This document shows, one piece after another, positions 62,695-64,000 of a stretch of DNA of 64,000 nucleotides; the stretch's first letter is position 1, and each line of letters opens with the position of its first letter. Below the pieces are notes generated by a model. The model searched no databases and had not been told where the DNA came from. It was given only the letters and a program-made list of their open reading frames with translations. The position numbers were made by a program, and so were the translations under genes. The DNA is from a virus. The DNA is taken from IMG/VR virus record IMGVR_UViG_3300008116_000022, positions 1-64,000 of that record, one strand, 5' to 3'.

Positions 62695-63157
62695 ATTTTT
62701 GTTCCTGTTTTTTGATCCACTCAATGACGGCTAAGGCAGCCGTCCAAAAGTTATCTTTGTCTTCCATGTAAGTAGCGACTATAAAAAGGTCGGTTTTCCA
62801 GTTTGTTTTTTCAGTATTCGGTGGAGGGTTTAGGCAGTTTAACTCTTCTCTCAAAAATTCCTTTACTTCTTTGCAAGTTAAAGGAAGTCTATTTAAGTTC
62901 TTGGGTGGCTGTGGAAACCACCCATGAAATATTGCTCTATAACACTTGAATTTGGCTATATTTTTGGTTTTGTGTAATATTGTCGCTAAAACATTTAGCG
63001 ACTTAGCAAACACCACTGTAATAGTTGTTGTCAGCGGGCTGCTAACTATTTTATGGGTAAACCCATTAACTGTTTCCCAGAACTTTTTATTTTGTTTTAT
63101 GAATTTTTCTGCTGATGCTACATCAGTAAATGTTATTGCTGTCAATTTGTAATTCAT
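62681..63157 (-). CDS. Unknown early protein, 158 residues
   Basis: Alpha-beta protein with 'TTITVVFAKSLNVLATILH' and a conserved-looking end ('TDLFIVATYMEDKDNFWTAALAVIEWIKKQEQK'). First gene of a two-gene unit from the promoter at 63183-63211. No family recognised. Confidence 0.65.
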   Translation of the reverse strand: MNYKLTAITFTDVASAEKFIKQNKKFWETVNGFTHKIVSSPLTTTITVVFAKSLNVLATILHKTKNIAKFKCYRAIFHGWFPQPPKNLNRLPLTCKEVKEFLREELNCLNPPPNTEKTNWKTDLFIVATYMEDKDNFWTAALAVIEWIKKQEQKYVPI

Positions 63158-63182
63158 CTTGTCTCCTTTTGTTCATATTAAT

Positions 63183-63211
63183 AATATAGTCTATCCTACT
63201 ATTTATGTCAA
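63183..63211 (-). promoter_or_regulatory. Shared early promoter 11
   Basis: TTGACA (63206-63211), 17 bases, TATATT (63183-63188), minus strand. Confidence 0.8.
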
Positions 63212-63284
63212 TAGGTTTAAAGAATATTTTGTACTGAATTTTTATTAACTTTTTATACGGTGCAAATAAGTAAGCAAGACAAAG
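63212..63284. repeat. Duplicated intergenic block, class A
   Basis: Third copy of the block described at 52045. Confidence 0.7.
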
Positions 63285-63313
63285 AACCGCTTAGACAGAA
63301 CGACTAAACGGTT
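63285..63313 (-). terminator. Terminator
   Basis: Imperfect AACCGCTTAG / CTAAACGGTT hairpin downstream of the terminase stop at 63383. Confidence 0.6.
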
Positions 63314-63382
63314 ATAGTTGAATGGCATTTATTCAAAACAAATATATGCGCCAGTACAGAAAAAATAAAATACAAGAAGAGT

Positions 63383-64000
63383 CTAAGCAAACGGATTATT
63401 GATTTTTCCGCCAACAAACATACCCTTGGGTGCAGAAACACCTAGCTCGCCAAAAGCACCGTCGGCACTATCTACAATGTCGTTGGTGAGTGGCTTTTTG
63501 CTACCATCAAATTCATGTACCGCAGCTAGAAACTGATCGTTCCACGCACCTCTAAGTAACTTGATCTTACCTTGCTTGGCCGCTAATGCCATAGGTAATG
63601 CACGGGTCACTTTATCTCCCAAGGGCTTTACACCCTTAGCATCAAAACCAGCTAATTGCTTTCGTAAGGATGCTTCGTAGCGTTTACCCGCGCTACCACC
63701 TTCCAATTCCCATCGGACTTTACAATCTCGCCCGTCTTGATAGGCTATTTTTACCACAGAAGCATCACCCTGATCCGCCGAAACCTGTTCCCAGTGACAG
63801 TCAAGGACGTAATAGGTATCTTGGTGTAAGTACATTTTGGTGCGTACACTGTAAAAACTGGACTTGGTAGCCACCGCTGCTGATGTGGCCGCAAAATCCC
63901 AAAAAGCCACTGTAGTACCACCGCTAGGCACGCTACCAACAACCTCAAACCATTGCCGATTAAAGATAGTTCCTGCTTCGTATTTAATTTTCCAATTCCC
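63383..64000 (-). CDS. terL: Terminase large subunit, C-terminal part (5' end outside window)
   Basis: The frame is open to the right edge: 'KYEAGTIFNRQWFEVV' precedes 'SGGTTVAFWDFAATS', the start of the RNase H-like nuclease domain of large terminases. It continues with 'GVKPLGDKVTRALPMALAAKQGKIKLLRGAWNDQFLAAVHEF' and 'NDIVDSADGAFGEL', which carry the later conserved acids. Packages DNA into the prohead with a small subunit (possible TerS at 47473). Confidence 0.85.
   Translation of the reverse strand, partial: GNWKIKYEAGTIFNRQWFEVVGSVPSGGTTVAFWDFAATSAAVATKSSFYSVRTKMYLHQDTYYVLDCHWEQVSADQGDASVVKIAYQDGRDCKVRWELEGGSAGKRYEASLRKQLAGFDAKGVKPLGDKVTRALPMALAAKQGKIKLLRGAWNDQFLAAVHEFDGSKKPLTNDIVDSADGAFGELGVSAPKGMFVGGKINNPFA

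Noticed and set aside
1-64000. tRNA or rRNA genes
   Set aside because: No cloverleaf with T-loop GTTCRA context and no rRNA-like sequence found on either strand.
1-64000. Integrase or attachment site
   Set aside because: No tyrosine or serine recombinase pattern seen; the element may replicate as a plasmid or the gene lies outside the window.

Overview
The window looks like part of a large temperate phage or phage-plasmid of a freshwater, probably filamentous, cyanobacterium. GCGATCGC palindromes (the cyanobacterial HIP1 motif) occur throughout. An NblA phycobilisome-degradation gene, tail-tip proteins resembling lambda gpL and gpM, a large-terminase fragment, a probable small terminase, several antirepressor genes and a repressor region all point the same way. 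No integrase, tRNA or rRNA gene was seen. Both window ends cut through genes (a tail protein on the left, the large terminase on the right).

Layout. 0-2.7 kb: tail genes (+). 2.8-9.3 kb: a leftward block with a HAD phosphatase, a DUF5895-like protein, DnaB helicase and a lambda-O-like initiator carrying 21-bp repeats. 9.4-12.6 kb: a leftward operon of small genes and a divergent repressor region (RHH protein, tandem-HTH protein, Cro-like protein) around a palindromic operator. 12.6-15.5 kb: an early-type unit with two near-identical hammerhead ribozymes placed straight after stop codons, then a methylase. 15.9-20.3 kb: small regulators and NblA. 21-27.6 kb: an accessory cassette zone of KilA-N/BRO genes, HNH nuclease and two DNA methylases, separated by copies of one terminator. 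28.9-32 kb: a TnpB/Cas12-like nuclease running directly into a 19-repeat CRISPR array with no cas1/cas2. 32-38 kb: AAA ATPase, a ThyA fusion, sliding clamp, membrane protein, HNH. 38.3-43.3 kb: a leftward membrane and DNA-pumping ATPase operon. 43.7-51.4 kb: mixed genes including a HAD pseudo-enzyme, gpM-like protein, TerS-like protein, a ParB-methylase fusion and antirepressors. 51.4-63.2 kb: short monocistronic units, each with a copy of one promoter family, including an ADP-ribosyltransferase, a divergent second clamp, thymidylate kinase and a primase-helicase. 63.4-64 kb: large terminase C-terminus.

How it fits together. The initiator, DnaB, primase-helicase, two clamps, ThyA and Tmk form a largely autonomous replication set. 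The dual-HTH and Cro-like proteins against four antirepressor genes imply a lysis-lysogeny switch. NblA, the ADP-ribosyltransferase and the small promoter-sharing genes look like host takeover. The TnpB-like nuclease with its array looks like a compact type V interference locus used against competing elements or the host.

Most unusual signals: (1) the Cas12/TnpB-array locus with the first repeat inside the reading frame and an RNA-like 3' end of the gene; (2) twin hammerhead ribozymes; (3) a covarying leader RNA upstream of four antirepressor-type genes; (4) a run of in-frame Shine-Dalgarno plus start-codon repeats at the primase N-terminus; (5) many perfect hairpins with exactly four-base loops inside coding regions. 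All functional calls are from reading motifs by eye; no database search was run.
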